DNA of 64,000 bases from Phascolarctos cinereus (GCF_002099425.1 NW_018344125.1:5327001-5391000), one strand, 5' to 3'. Counted from the first letter of the stretch, positions 29,441 to 41,225 are shown. Notes: a model not told the origin generated them from the letters alone. A program made the numbers and translations.

Positions 29441-30290
29441 AGATATAAATTTAGAATAGATTACAAATGTCATGGATTTATCTGTGTTGGAAAACTCCTG
29501 GCATGTGACCTGGAGAAGATACAGAGAAAGACAGCTACGATGATTGAAGAGATGAGAGGGAAGGGACAAAAAAAGACTGAGAGTAGTTGAGATTAAAGTT
29601 TGGAAAGCAGTAGAGGGGAGAGTGACCATGAACTTGTTTATGCAACAGGAAGTCTGCTTATGGCATTTGTAGGAATCGTGAGGCAACCCTAAAAGAATTG
29701 GGGTTATTCATCCGGGGGAACAGAAGGTTAAGGGGTGAAGGGGGGAAAGGGGAGCGGTTAACAAACATTTTCAAATATATGAAGAGTCACCTTTTAGAAG
29801 AGGCAAAAAGGGACTGAAAAGAAAACCAGTGCAAATGACATCATGAAGGATTTAGATTAGCTGTCAGAAAGAATTTCTTGACAAAGAAAGTTCTTAGATC
29901 CTGAACTAATTTATCAGCGGTTACATGCACGTTGTAACTATAGAAGGGGTGAAACCCCTCTGGGATGGTAAGAATGGTGCACTGTCTAAAAAGTGTCTGA
30001 GATCCAGTTGATAATTTGGGCAGGAGGACGATAAAGAGAGACAATGGGAAAAACGGGGGTGGACCAACTCAGCGTTCCTATGAGCTAAGTGGAAAAGCAA
30101 AACTGTTGGAAACAGCAATCTATATGGAATATTTGCAATAAGTGAAAGTACTTTTGCAGATCTTTTTATAGTAAAATCTGGGAAATCTTTTGAGGTCATT
30201 AAAACCAGGATGGCGCCTTATATGTCTGGTATGCTTTGGGACAGGAGGGATTGGGGGCCCAGGAGGGCTCCTTCCAGCTTCATGCTTTTA
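29440..30290 (+). repeat. CR1/L3-type LINE 3' region, sense
   Basis: ATGATTGAAGAGATGAGAGG, CAAATATATGAAGAGTCACC, GATTAGCTGTCAGAAAGAAT and the terminal GGGCTCCTTCCAGCTTCATG follow the 3' layout of L3/CR1 elements (ends in a 'ccttccagctt.atg.tt' motif). It is old and diverged. Confidence 0.6.
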
Positions 30291-30309
30291 TAATTGTCAT
30301 CCTTCAGCC

Positions 30310-30860
30310 TTCTCTTTTCTTTAAAGAAAAAAACATTTTGTTTTATTGATATCTTTTGTTTTTACATCACTTTCATTTCTCAATATGGCCCTCTCCTCTC
30401 ACCTTCCCGGTGAGCTGTTCCTGCTAATAAAGATTTCAAAAGAAAGGGAAAAAAAAACCCAACTAAAACATTAACTGGATCTGGCCATATATTGTAGAAC
30501 CCCAGTCCCTCACCTCTGGGGCCAGACGTGACCATTAGAATTACACACTGTTTCATTTTGGTTTTGGTTTTGCTCTCGTTCTTTCCATTTACACTGTTAC
30601 AGCCATTGTGTATGTTGTTTCCTTGGTCCTGCTGATTTTCTTCCACATCAGCTCATCTAATTCTTCCCATGCTTCCATGAATTCTTCATATCCATCATTT
30701 TTTTACAGCCCAGTAATATCTCATTACATTCATGTATCCCAATTTGTTTAACCATTCCCCAATCAACAGGCACCAGTTTTGTTTCCCAGTGCTTTCCCAC
30801 CGCAAGGCTAAATCGTTTTTATGTCTTTAGCTTTTCCTTCTGAATAGGAAAGAGGTTTCC
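30310..30860 (-). repeat. L1 3' region, antisense piece
   Basis: It starts with the reversed L1 tail (TTTATTGATATCTTTTGTTT). CATTAGAATTACACACTG, CCATTTACACTGTTACAGCC, CATCAGCTCATCTAATTC and TTTAACCATTCCCCAATC follow. Confidence 0.75.
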
Positions 30861-31309
30861 ATTCAGTCTTATTTTCCAACTCTTTTATCAACTTTTTTAT
30901 GGTGCCTCCTTGGGTTCTTCCATTGAAGTCATGTTCCAAACCCTTATATAATGATAATAAGTACTATTCATGTTGCCCTTTGCTTCAGGGTTTGCAAAAC
31001 AACACTCTCGATGACAACCTCTGTCTCTCCAAGTCCTTAATTCCCCATCCCAACTTGAAGAGATTAGTAGCTAAAGAAAGACCAACCTCCAGGGGGTGCA
31101 GGAGTTCCCTAGAGGGGCACTTCATCAGCTAGCTTGGGAGCGCAGGCACCAAAACCCTAGTGGTGCTGGAGGACGGTTGGGCAAGTATGCCCATAAAAGC
31201 GGGAGGGACGACTAAAGGATGCCCCCAGAGAATCCAGCTGGTTAAGGCATAGGAACACAATACTCTCTCTGTTCTTGGAATAAGTGAGGGAAAATAGGTG
31301 AGAAATGTT

Positions 31310-31480
31310 TCATACACTATGGGACTCGATTTGATATGTTGGTTGAATCACTTTCTGTCTTTTTTATTTATTGTTATAGAGGATGACTCGCTGGGTAAGG
31401 GATTGGGGAGAGAGATATTCAGAAATGATGGTACTATAAAAACAAAACATCAATAAAAAATTTTAAGAAGAAAAAAGAAA
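31310..31480 (+). repeat. L1 3' UTR tail, sense piece
   Basis: GATATGTTGGTTGAATCAC, GAGGATGACTCGCTGGG and AAACAAAACATCAATAAAAA match the terminal L1 text at 26.2-26.6 kb, diverged. Confidence 0.6.
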
Positions 31481-31507
31481 CATACGTGCAGGTATGTATA
31501 CATGTGC

Positions 31508-31541
31508 AGACACACACACACACACACACACATACACACAC
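31508..31541. repeat. CA microsatellite
   Basis: About 15 CA units with one TA. Confidence 0.92.
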
Positions 31542-31544
31542 CAA

Positions 31545-33065
31545 TGATCCTAACCCCAAAGAGAGGGAGAGGGAGAAGGAGGATAGAACAAATCCGGTTT
31601 CCTATGGATTCTTGAGGCTAAATTTTTCTGGACCTGATCTGTGCCCATGGGGCCATCACAGACATAAATGGAACCCCAGAGGAGGTACCTCAACCAATGG
31701 AATCACACCAAATGACTCATCGGTAGCCAAAATGGCCAGTTGACCCTAATCAAAAGCTAAGGGACCTGAGCTTGGGCTCCATTATGCTGAAGAGTTTAGT
31801 GGACTAATCCCAGGGTTGACCATTTGGCTATTAGGGAACCCTCACCCTAAAATCTTGCTCATACTAAGTCACTGGCTTCAGAAAGCCTGTGACAGTTTCT
31901 TTTGGAACCAAGAGATTTGCCTTTTTAAAAGGCCCACTGCATGGGGCCTTCTGGCAACTTAAGCTATTTGTGCTTCACCAGAGGGACTCTGGCCTTCTCC
32001 CAGAAGTCCCTCTCCCTTTAGTGTGGGAGCTCAACTCAGGAATCTGGCCAGGACTTTGCAGAGGACAGTCAATGCCAGAATCAGAAACCCCTAATGTTCA
32101 GACTGGGAGAGGGAGCTCCTTCAGGCCCTAGGACATAGGCATATCCTCCTGTTTCCACAATGTCTAGCCAGCTCAATCTAGCCCCAGGAATCCATTGAGA
32201 AATTGTAGTTCTGAATGGGAAGGAGGTTTCCAGTTTTTCTCATCCAGCAGCTATGGTCCCCAGAAAGATGGGAAATAGACTTTGAAAGACCCTATAGATT
32301 GAAAGATGAAGACTGAGGCAGATATGATAGAAAAGATGACCACTGTTGTGGAAACAATATCAGGCCAAGTTAAAAAAAAAGTCAGGAGCTCTGAGTTCTG
32401 GTCTCAGTAATCATAGCCGTCTCTCTCTTAGGTACATCACTTCAGCTTCAAGGAAAGGGACTGTGTCTGATACATCCTTGCCTCTCCCTTAGTGCTTAAC
32501 ATTTAGTACCTTGCTTGACGTTGATTGAATTAATTCTAGCCCTCATGTCAGAGGCTTCCTCCTCACACAAAATACTCAGGTATATTTTGGAGACATTTCA
32601 CTTCTCTGGCTTTTTCCCCTCACCCAGGTAACAGCTACAACCGATAGTTTATGGTACTCTCTCCCCAAATGAACCTTCATAAACATTCAGCTTCATAAGG
32701 TACTTATATATACAGTAAAGGACACAGAAAGAATTCACACCTGAGGCCAGAGTCAATCGGTCCCATTTTCCTCTTTAAATATGTTCCCCTTTCCCCTACC
32801 CCGGGAACCTGTACTGTCCCTATGACTCACAGTACAATCCTGGATATTGCTTTTGTGAGGGCAAAGGTCAAAGTTTGCTCCCCTCTGAGGCTCACCATTG
32901 TAATGCCACCTTCAGTAGCTCTGATCTTGGTTGCTGCCCTTCACTCCTGGCAGATATCATGAGTCCTTCTCGTTGAAGTCCCTGCCCTCGGCTCCCAGCA
33001 ATTGAATGTTAGTTACGTGCAGTGTTTAATTCTCTCAAGCAGTGGGCCAGTAGAATAATTATACT
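31545..33065. other. Mostly unassigned intron block with one L2 3' end
   Basis: Only 32448-32535 was placed: a sense L2 3' end (GGGACTGTGTCTGATACATC, TTAGTGCTTAACATTTAG). The part 32940-33060 is AT-rich and non-repetitive (GAATGTTAGTTACGTGCAG). No gene is supported. Confidence 0.45.
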
Positions 33066-33079
33066 GATATTTCGAGTGA

Positions 33080-33270
33080 CTTGAACCAAATCCCAGAGAG
33101 CAAGAGGACCTCAAAGGCCATCTAATCTAGCTTTCTCATTTCACAAAAGAGGAAACTGAGGCCCAGAGAGGCGAGGTGACTTGGCCAAAGCTCTAGAGCT
33201 GGAGGGGACCTCAGGTGCTATCTAGTACAACCCCCTCATTTTACAGAGGAGCAAACTGAGGTCTACCTTT
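33080..33270 (-). repeat. Tandem MAR1-type SINE units
   Basis: Two units: GGACCTCAAAGGCCATCTAA ... GAAACTGAGGCCCAGAG, then CTCTAGAGCTGGAGGGGACC ... TTTTACAGAGGAGCAAAC. Confidence 0.75.
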
Positions 33271-33274
33271 CTTA

Positions 33275-33970
33275 AAGCTTGGAGGTGATAAATTTGGATC
33301 AAATGAAAGGAAGTTTCCCTTCATACTGGAGATTGTAAACCTATAGTGCTCATTAGCCCCAAGAGTTCCAGGAGAGTTGAGAAAAAAACCAATGGAAAAT
33401 ATCCAGGGTGAATTAATGAGGATACACACCTAATATTTGAGGCTAAAAACAAAAACATGTCCTTCCGCAAAGCATTCCTTATTGCCCCTGTCAGAGCCAA
33501 AATGCAGAGGCTGACCTATGGTGACTTGGCTCGGGTTTTTAAATATTATCTTTGCCCAAGTTCTCATTTGGTACCATATTATCAGCCTTGCCGTGTCCAT
33601 TGTGTCCAGATAAAGAATGACCAGCATCTGGGCGAGAACATCGCTGACCACTTTCTCCGTAACACCCCACCCACCCACACCCACACCCATATACATGCAC
33701 ACTTGCCCACCCCATTCTCCAGCCATCCCCTACTTTCTTACACCAAGGCTGTCTCCTGTTCCATCAAGAGGTGTGGTTGATGTTTGGAACATCCTCAATG
33801 TCACAAGTTTGGTATCTGACATTCGATTGGCTGATATCTTTATTAACTGGCACTTCTGTCATCAGTGATACCGATCATAGTGACCCTGAGATGAGTCTGA
33901 GCCCTTGAAATAGACAACCAAGGTTCTCATATGTCCAACATATTTTACAGTGCTCTCATTCGGTGATAGT
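33275..33970. other. Unassigned intron segment
   Basis: A 107-codon open frame at 33457-33780 (MSFRKAFLIAPV...) has no recognised motif and runs into a CA/CCA-rich stretch (33665-33710). I do not support it as a gene. Confidence 0.4.
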
Positions 33971-33974
33971 TGGG

Positions 33975-34300
33975 GATCACTGTTTAGCTTGAAACAGAGA
34001 AGGCTCGGGCCAGGGGTGGCAGGGTGGCACTGCCTTCAAGTCTGTGGAGGCCTATCTTATGGAAGGATTAGGCTTATTCTTCATGGCTCCAGAAGGCCAA
34101 AGTAGGGTGAATGGTTTGGAGAAACAGATAAAGTCTTGGTGTCAGGAAAGACTTCCTTACAATGACAGCTGCCTCAGAGTGTATGGGCTTCCTAGTAGTG
34201 GCTTCTCCCTTGTTGGAGGGTATCAAGCAGAAGATGGCCATCCACTTGCCCAATGTGTTATAGTAGGGGTTCCTTTCATGTATGGGTCAGACAGCATGGC
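33975..34300 (+). repeat. CR1/L3-type LINE 3' region, sense fragment
   Basis: GGAAAGACTTCCTTACAATG, GACAGCTGCCTCAGAGTG, ATGGGCTTCCTAGTAGTGGC and TATCAAGCAGAAGATGGCC match the CR1/L3 3' pattern ('aagaacttcctaa.a', 'tgggctgcct.gggaggtag', 'caagca.aggctgg'). Confidence 0.6.
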
Positions 34301-34744
34301 TGCAAAGTTTCCTCCCAAGTCTCAGATTCTGGGATTTGGAGTCACCCACCCCACTCCAAGCAAGTCTTCTCTTCTCCAAGCCAAAAACCTCCTCAGTCCC
34401 TTCACCAGGTCCTCAGAAGGCATGTTAGTGGAGGGCAGCAACACACATGCTTGAAAATGTTGTTTCTCACGTAGACATAAGCTTCTAAGCTCTTCTGCCA
34501 ACCTTACCCCAAGTGTAAGAATAACCTCCTATTTTTACACCTATGACGCTCTAGTTTTCCCCAGGCTACTCAGCAGGCAGGATTAGTAGCAGACTGAAAC
34601 TGTAGAATTCGACATTTCTTGGTAACAGGCTCCATTTTTCCTCAATCTCTCCTTTTTCTTGTTCTTCATATCAAACGTGCATTTCTTGTGATTCTATCCA
34701 ATGACACTGTTTCTGTTTTTATCCTCTAGCTATTTTCATATTCA

Positions 34745-35000
34745 CTAAGGTGGTCCAGTGAATAGAACACTGGGCCTGGAGTCAGGAGGACTCATCTACC
34801 TGAGTTCAAATCTGGCCTCAGATACCTACTAGCTGGGTGACCCTGGACAAGTCACTTCTCCCTGTCTGCCTCAGTTTCCTCATCTGTAAAATGAGCTGGA
34901 GAAGGTAATAGCAAACCACTCCAGTATCTCTGCCAAGAAAAGCCCAAACGGGGTCACGGAGAGTCAGACATAACTGAAATGACTGAACAACAACAACTGA
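34745..35000 (+). repeat. Marsupial CORE-SINE, long subtype C
   Basis: Head AAGGTGGTCCAGTGAATAG, core CTACTAGCTGGGTGACCC, 3' extension GAGCTGGAGAAGGTAATAGC, GGGGTCACGGAGAGTCAG, and tail AACAACAACAACT. Confidence 0.9.
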
Positions 35001-35004
35001 AGCT

Positions 35005-35140
35005 TGTGTGACTCTGGATAAATCCCTGCACCTCAATTTCTTCCTCTGCAAAATGGAGAAAATAGCCAGTTCATTCTCAGCCTCACAGATTTGCAGTGAG
35101 GAAAGTGACTTCTAAACCTTAAATCTCTAGAATGGGAGTT
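35005..35140 (+). repeat. MIR-type SINE 3' part
   Basis: TGTGTGACTCTGGATAAATC, CCTCAATTTCTTCCTCTGC and GTGACTTCTAAACCTTAA. It continues directly from the C-type SINE, which probably inserted into it. Confidence 0.6.
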
Positions 35141-35184
35141 TTTTTATATTATAGAATACCATTTCAAGGGTGGGGGAAGCATGG

Positions 35185-35355
35185 AAAAACATAGAAAAAG
35201 CACTGGGATTGGAGTTTGATGCTCTTACTAGCTGTGTGACCTTGGGCAGGTCATTTCCCCTCCCTGGGCCTCAGTTTCCCTCCCTGTAAAATGAGGGAGT
35301 TGGACTCAACGACCTCAGAAGACTCTGCCAGCTTCTGTCCTGTGATCCTAAGAGC
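35185..35355 (+). repeat. MAR1-type SINE
   Basis: CTAGCTGTGTGACCTTGGGC, CCTGGGCCTCAGTTTCCC, AAATGAGGGAGTTGGACTC and GCTTCTGTCCTGTGATCC in order. Confidence 0.85.
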
Positions 35356-35359
35356 CTCT

Positions 35360-35985
35360 AAGCTGGAGCACACTTATTCTGAGTCATTTATCAGCCTTCT
35401 CTTTTCCCAATGAAAAGTTATCCCTCTTCTTAGGCTTCAGAAATGTCTCTCACTCTGGAAAACTGGGTGCCCACCTCCTCTGGGCTTTCAGTTCTCCATG
35501 CCTCCCAGAATCCTGGGCCTCCCACGCACAGTCAATGCTGCTGCCCCCTATCGGTAGGGTGTACCGGGAGTTGTTTTCCAGAGGTGGGGCCCGGGTGGAG
35601 GGTTGCCCTCTATTGTCCATCCTGGCTCCCTCCAAGCCTCCTTGTGACCCACTTATAAGACTGATGAACAGACTTTAGAGGTCAAGTCTGTGGCTCCAAC
35701 TGCCCCCCAAAGGCATCAGCCCTTTAGGGAGTGGGTCAGAGCCTTGCTCTCAGCCAGTTTAGCCACGATGATACTATTTCACTGTGGGTCTGCTGAGTGC
35801 TGGGTAGAGGCAGAAGATTACCTCATAGTTCATCCATTCTTTAGTTCTATTTTAGAAGGCCCAGCATCATGCTTGTTATATACCCTTCAATACTCCTAGG
35901 ATCTGTCATTTCATCAACCTGTTGAGGGGAGGGCGGGATATACTCCCCTCTCCCTCAACAAGAACCCTTAGGCCCCAGAATCCTT
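35360..35985. other. Unassigned intron segment
   Basis: Non-repetitive to my reading; short frames without family motifs. Confidence 0.4.
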
Positions 35986-35989
35986 TTAC

Positions 35990-37210
35990 TCCAGTGTAGA
36001 TCATAATGACTCAGAGGGTGGTCCCTCCTCCTCTTCCTCCTCCCCATCTAATTACTCTTCAGTCTCTGTTGCAGGATCCTCCATCTCCCTACCCAGAAGG
36101 CCCGCTATCCCCCAAGGCTCTGACCTGGGGCCAGTTCATCTTTTTCTTTGTACTCATTCCCTTGGTGACCTCATGCATTCCCATGGGGTTAAGGATCATT
36201 CCCACACTAATGATTCCCAAGTCTGTGTACTAAGCCCTGATCTCTAGCAAGTTATTTCACACCTGCTAAGTACAGGACATACCATGCTCCAAAAGAAAGA
36301 AAGAATCCTTTCCCCCAATATCTGTCATGCAGTGTGTGCACAGATTAAATCCAAGGTGATTTGAGGAGTGAGAATATAGCAGCAACTTGGAGTGCCAGGC
36401 CAACATGGAGTGTCTTCATGGAGGAGTGATGCCTGAGTTTAGCCTCAAAGGCACACAAGGATTCTGCATTGAGGAGGGAAAGCGTTCCTGTCACAGGAAG
36501 AAGATGGTATGATGGGCTGGGGAAACAACCAGTAAGCCAATCTGGTGGAAACACAGAGTACGTAAAGGGAAGTAACATGATATAACACGGGCGAGATAAA
36601 GTGCAGTCCAACTGCAGAGGGCCTTGAACTCTAGGCTGAGTTGAGATTTTTCTCTTCAAAGTAATATGGAGCCAGAAAATGACATGGTCAGACCTGTGTC
36701 TTGGGATGGTTTTGGCAATTGTATGGAGGATGAATTGGAGAAGGGAAATGCTGGAGACAGGGAGAACAACCCCACCTCCCTAACTCCAGCCCCACATCAA
36801 CTGCCTGCTAGACATCTCCACCTGGATTTTCCATCAGCAGCTTAAATTCAACACATCCAAAACAGAACTCTATCCTTTCCCCCTAAACCCCCCCCACTCA
36901 GAACTTTCCTATTTCTAATGGGGAGAACCAGCACCCTTCCAGTTAACCATATTCATAGCCTTGGAGCCATCCCAGACTCTTCCCACCCCCATACCCAATG
37001 GGATGCCAAGTTTTAGAGATCCTACCTTCTCAGAGTCACATTCCGTCCCCTTCTCTGCACTCAGACAGCCACCGCCCTAATTCAGGCCCCTATCACCTCT
37101 CACCTGGTCCAGTGCAGTAACCACCTAATTGGTCTCCCAGCTCCGAGACTCTTAACTTCTCCACACAGCTGCTAAAGTGATATTCCAAAGGTCAGCTACC
37201 ACCATATGCT
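35990..37210 (+). mobile_element. L2/CR1-like LINE, sense, split by an antisense L2
   Basis: The sense parts are 35990-36245 (CCCAAGGCTCTGACCTGGGG, ATTCCCATGGGG) and 36780-37210 (AACACATCCAAAACAGAACTC, GCTGCTAAAGTGATATTCC). The second part is homologous to 20760-21075. The middle 36255-36775 runs the other way. Confidence 0.65.
36255..36775 (-). repeat. L2 LINE 3' fragment, antisense, inside a sense LINE
   Basis: CACACCTGCTAAGTACAGG, TGATGCCTGAGTTTAGCC, AATATGGAGCCAGAAAATG and GACATGGTCAGACCTGTG follow the reversed L2 3' order also seen at 27.06-27.6 and 52.35-52.7 kb. Confidence 0.7.
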
Positions 37211-37214
37211 AAAG

Positions 37215-37765
37215 TTGCAGTCATTTCTAGGTGTCTGTTTCAAAGTTATTTTTGACTCCAATGCTCTTCTTTCCTTTTGGAGTGATATTCTCCCCTAGGT
37301 CTCAGGAAATAATCCCTAGAGGGTTAGGGATTGTGAAGTCCTGAGCAAGAGACTGAAGACAATCAAGGCATGGGTAATTTTTCCATATTTGCTGCTGATT
37401 GAAGGCAAAGGTTTTAGAAGAGAAAGATATATTTGAGAAGTGAGTAACCAGCTATAAAGATCCTGTCTGAGGATGTGATTCAGATTCCTGGATGGTAGCT
37501 TCAAATACAGGAATGACAGGCTCTTGGCCAAGGATGGAGTGTACCTAACAGAGCCCTAAGTTCTAGTTTTGGCACCTGGGGCATGCAGCAGGGAAGTGCT
37601 TTCAAATCTACTTTGTAATTCATTATGCAAAAGTAATATAGCAAGTAACTGAGCCAAATTCAGTTCAACTAGAGGGGAGATAAGTTATTATATTAACTCT
37701 CAGATGGTTGTTATTAATTTCGTGAGTACTGGGTAGCCTCCTATTTAAACTACCTATTCTCTATT
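37215..37765. other. Unassigned intron segment
   Basis: Mixed composition. It ends in the short target sequence (37751-37765) duplicated around the next SINE. Confidence 0.4.
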
Positions 37766-37930
37766 TATTTATTTGTTTGTTTGTTTGTTTTTTGGTTAGG
37801 CAATAGGGTTAAATGACTTGCCCAGGGTCACACAGCTATTAAGTGTTATGTGTCTGAAGCCAGATTTGAACTCAGGTCCTCCTGAATCCAGGGCTGGTAC
37901 TCTATTCACTGTGCCACCTAGCTGCCCCTA
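37766..37930 (-). repeat. Marsupial CORE-SINE, subtype B, perfect 15-bp target duplication
   Basis: TTTG-rich reversed tail, then GGCAATAGGGTTAAATGAC to CACCTAGCTGCCCC. TACCTATTCTCTATT is present at 37751-37765 and 37931-37945 without mismatch. Confidence 0.95.
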
Positions 37931-38012
37931 TACCTATTCTCTATTAAAAACAAAAAGTTCTATGCTCAGTTGTCTCTACTACTGAGGGAGTGCTTATGCA
38001 AATTTTGGGGGG

Positions 38013-38262
38013 AAGCAGCTTGGCATAGGGGACAGGAATATTGGACTAGGAATCAGGAAGACTTGGGTTCAAATCCCACCTCAGACACTTATTAGCTGTG
38101 TGACCCTGGACAAGTCACTTAGCTTCTCGGAGCCTTAGTTTCTTCATCCATAAAGTGGGGTAATAGCACCTATGTCACGGATTTGTGGTGGAAATCAAAT
38201 GTGATAATATATGTAAAGCATTATGCAAACCTGAAAGTGCTACGGAAATGTTAGCTATCATT
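38013..38262 (+). repeat. MIR-type SINE, near full length
   Basis: GAAGCAGCTTGGCATAGG, GTTCAAATCCCACCTCAG, TATTAGCTGTGTGACCCTGG and the 3' part GTAAAGCATTATGCAAACC. Confidence 0.85.
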
Positions 38263-38264
38263 AT

Positions 38265-38960
38265 TTCTATGCCCTAGCACAAAGTCCCATTCATCCTACC
38301 TTAGTTGTGAATCAAGACCTAAAGGTTTGCCTGGGATCTTGTGAATCTGCTCAAGAGGGCTTTACACTGAAAAGGGAGGGGAAGGAAAAAACTGCCTATT
38401 TGTGTCTGTCGAGCTAGGTACTCAACTCAAGAAAGTAGCAGCTGTAGATCACCTGGCCTACCTATTTGTGTTTCCAACAGTTCGCACGGTGCCTGGTACA
38501 TGGTAGGCCCTTGATAAATGCCTCTTGTCTTGCTTTTGCTGAGAACCAAAGTCAAGGCATATAGTTTTCACACTCCATTCCCTTCTGCTTCCCACCCCCA
38601 CCCTCATTTTGACCATTGGGAAAACGTTTGGCCTTCTCATCTCCTCCTGCCCCCTTCCTGTTTGCACTGCATTTCAAAAGTCCCGTCCGACAGCTGTAGT
38701 GCCAGGCGTGCCCCAAGGAGGTAGCTCCCTCGGCCACCAAATGCAGAGGAAAAACCAGGAGCTAAACTCTGAAAGAAGGAGTTTGCTTATAAATTATGTA
38801 GGAATAGCGGTAGAGAGTATTTCTGTGATGCTAGCCTAATTTACAGTAAACAGAATCCCTTTGCTTCTTCTTCCCACTTCCCCTCCCCGCAAATGTCTTC
38901 CTGATTTCAGCGAATCCATATGAGAGCCACAGCCCCCTACCATTTCCACATTTTATACAC
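38265..38960. other. Mostly unassigned, with an L2 3' end
   Basis: 38470-38535 is an L2 3' end (GCACGGTGCCTGGTACATGG, CTTGATAAATGCC). The rest is not placed. Confidence 0.4.
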
Positions 38961-38964
38961 AGTA

Positions 38965-39255
38965 CTCATAGCTCTAAGGCTGGCAGGGACCTCAAAGGCC
39001 ATCTAACCCACTCCATTTTGCAGATGGGGAAACTGAGGCCCTGGAGGTGAAATGACTTTTCCAAGGTTGTACATAGGATCCTAGAACTACAACTGGAGGG
39101 GCCCTCGAAGGACTTTTAGTCTAACCCCCACCTTTTACAGATGAGGAAATCGAGGTCAAGGGAAGGGAAGTGAGTTACCCTCAGTTATACAGAGCTGTAA
39201 TTTGAACTTGGGTCTTCTGCCTTGGAATCCAGCCCTTTTCCTACTGCACTACACT
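38965..39255 (-). repeat. Tandem MAR1-type SINE units (two)
   Basis: AGGGACCTCAAAGGCCATC ... GAAACTGAGGCCCTGG, then GGATCCTAGAACTACAACTGG ... TTTTACAGATGAGGAAATCG, ending in a tRNA-like CTACTGCACTACACTGG. Confidence 0.8.
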
Positions 39256-39290
39256 GGTCTGAAAGTCTTTGGTTGGGGTTGGGGGTGCGG

Positions 39291-39451
39291 TGTTTTGTTT
39301 TGTTTTTTGCCTTTTGGTGAGGCAATCAGGGTTAAGTGACTTGCCCAGGGTCACACAGCTAGTAAGTGTCAAGTGTCTGAAGCTGGATTTGAACTCATGT
39401 CTTCCTGACTCCAAGGCTGGAGCTCTATCCACTGCGCCACCTAGCTGCACT
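39291..39451 (-). repeat. Marsupial CORE-SINE, subtype A
   Basis: T-rich reversed tail, GGTGAGGCAATCAGGGTTAA to CACCTAGCTGCACT. Confidence 0.92.
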
Positions 39452-39530
39452 GGGTGGGGGGGCTGGGAGGGGGCCGGTGTTTACACTGATTCCCCAACCA
39501 AGTGTGGGGCCAGAGGTCTTCATTACAATA

Positions 39531-39793
39531 GTTAGGTGTCCAAGTAGAGTCAGTGCTAAACTTGAAGTCAAGAAGACTCAAGTTCAAATGCTGCCTCAGA
39601 TACTTACCAGCTGTGTGACCCTGAGCAAGTCACTTAACCTTTGTCTGCCTCAGTTTCCTCATCTGTAAAATGAGGGTAATAATAGCACCTACCTCACAGG
39701 GTTCTTGTGAGGATCCAATGAGATCATATTTGTAAAGTTATGTAGAAATGTTAGCTACCATGATTATTATTATCATTATTATTATTATTATAG
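39531..39793 (+). repeat. MIR-type SINE, near full length, ATT tail
   Basis: GTTCAAATGCTGCCTCAG, CAGCTGTGTGACCCTGAGC, ACCTACCTCACAGGGTTC and GTTAGCTACCATGATTATT, ending in an ATT array. Confidence 0.88.
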
Positions 39794-39799
39794 GCCTGC

Positions 39800-41215
39800 C
39801 ATCTTGGATAATCCCTCAAGTTTTCTAGGTTCAGGGATTAGTTGACTTGCCCAAGGTCACAGAGCTAGTAAATGGATCAGAGCTAAGATTCAGCCTGAGG
39901 TGTGATAATCATAGCTTTTGAGTTGGAAGGACCCTTAAAGGCACCCAGTTCAAGTTCTTCTGGATTGAGCTAGAAGAAAGCCAATGGTGACCTTGAAGAG
40001 GGTAATGCATGTACTGTAGACAATCAGAATAGAGCAGTATGTGAGCCTCAAGTCCTGCAGCTCAAAGCCAGCATGCCGACGTGGAAGCCACACCACCCCT
40101 GGACAGACCCCACTCCAGGCTGCACAACAAAGGCTTTCCTTAGTTCATTAGTGAGTTAATGAGCATTTCAGGAGCACCGGGTGTACAAGGAGCCCCTTGC
40201 CTAGGCCCTGTGCCTGCTCTTGCTGCTGGCTCCTGCTCTGAGTGCCCGAGGGCTCTGCCAGGGAGTAATGACTAATGAAGCAAACGTCAGGGAGGGGCCT
40301 CTGATCTCAAGGACAGAACATGCCCATGAAGGCAAAGTCTAATTTGTTTAGCAGCCAGCAGCTAGCACTCCTGGGATCTTAATGACCAGGAGGATGGGTG
40401 AATCCCCTTGGGAGAGAAAGGCATCTTCCTCAGAGCCCATCACACCTTGGCTCCCGTAAACAGCCAGAGCTGTTTGTACGTGGGTACAAAGTTCAGGCCA
40501 CAGCAGTTAGCCAGCCAGCCAGACAGACAGACAAACAGGCAGGCAAGCAGGCGGGCTGGCGGGCAGCCAGCACACACAACCAAACCACACACAGGTTCTT
40601 AAATGGCCCTATGTAACACTAAAAGAAACTGGAGGAAAAATGTAGCAAGGGGAGGAGGAAGAGGGGAAAGGCTGATGGGGAGGGGCCACTACCACCCCAC
40701 CCCTGACAAAAGAAGCCCCAACTTCTCACCCACAACGAGGTCCCAGAGGAAAAAAATCACTTTTTCACCTTCTTGGATCAGCTCATTAGAAAGCTCTAGA
40801 AGGCTAGAGAATGATTTCACAAACTTAGCTGGTGGATCCAAATGGAACTGGGCAATCTGCCCATTTCTTCTGTCTCATCCCCCATCGTTCCTTTTCCAAC
40901 CACTGATTTTACTTTGAGAGAACCAAAACATGCATTTGTTGAGTGAATATTCCAGGTCACCTTCCGCAAAACAGTTAGGGCCTGCTTCTCAGGGGCTGCT
41001 GGGTTTACTTCAGCACTGGGCAGTTTTGATTGAGAGAAGAAGAGAGAGCCCAGTGGTGAGCACAGGACCCTTGGTGCCCAGCCCTGGGCCACCAGGAGAG
41101 GGATGAGGGAGACCAATGGTCCTGCCAGAGCGTTAAGCCCACCTGGGACTGGAGATGAGTCAAAGGGCAAAAATAGTTTAGGAAACAAATAAATAAGGTC
41201 TCTCTATGAAGCAAC
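39800..41215. other. Low-repeat intron block
   Basis: After a short MAR1-like remnant (39820-39950) about 1.2 kb lacks recognised repeats. It includes TTCATTAGTGAGTTAATGAGC (40145-40165) and a CAGC/CAGACA-rich run (40500-40570). No coding signal is supported. Candidate regulatory DNA by exclusion only. Confidence 0.45.
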
Positions 41216-41220
41216 AGACC

Positions 41221-41225
41221 TGTGT

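Noticed and set aside
33457-33780. 107-codon frame MSFRKAFLIAPV...
   Set aside because: No recognised motif, runs into CA-rich sequence, no exon signals; probably chance.
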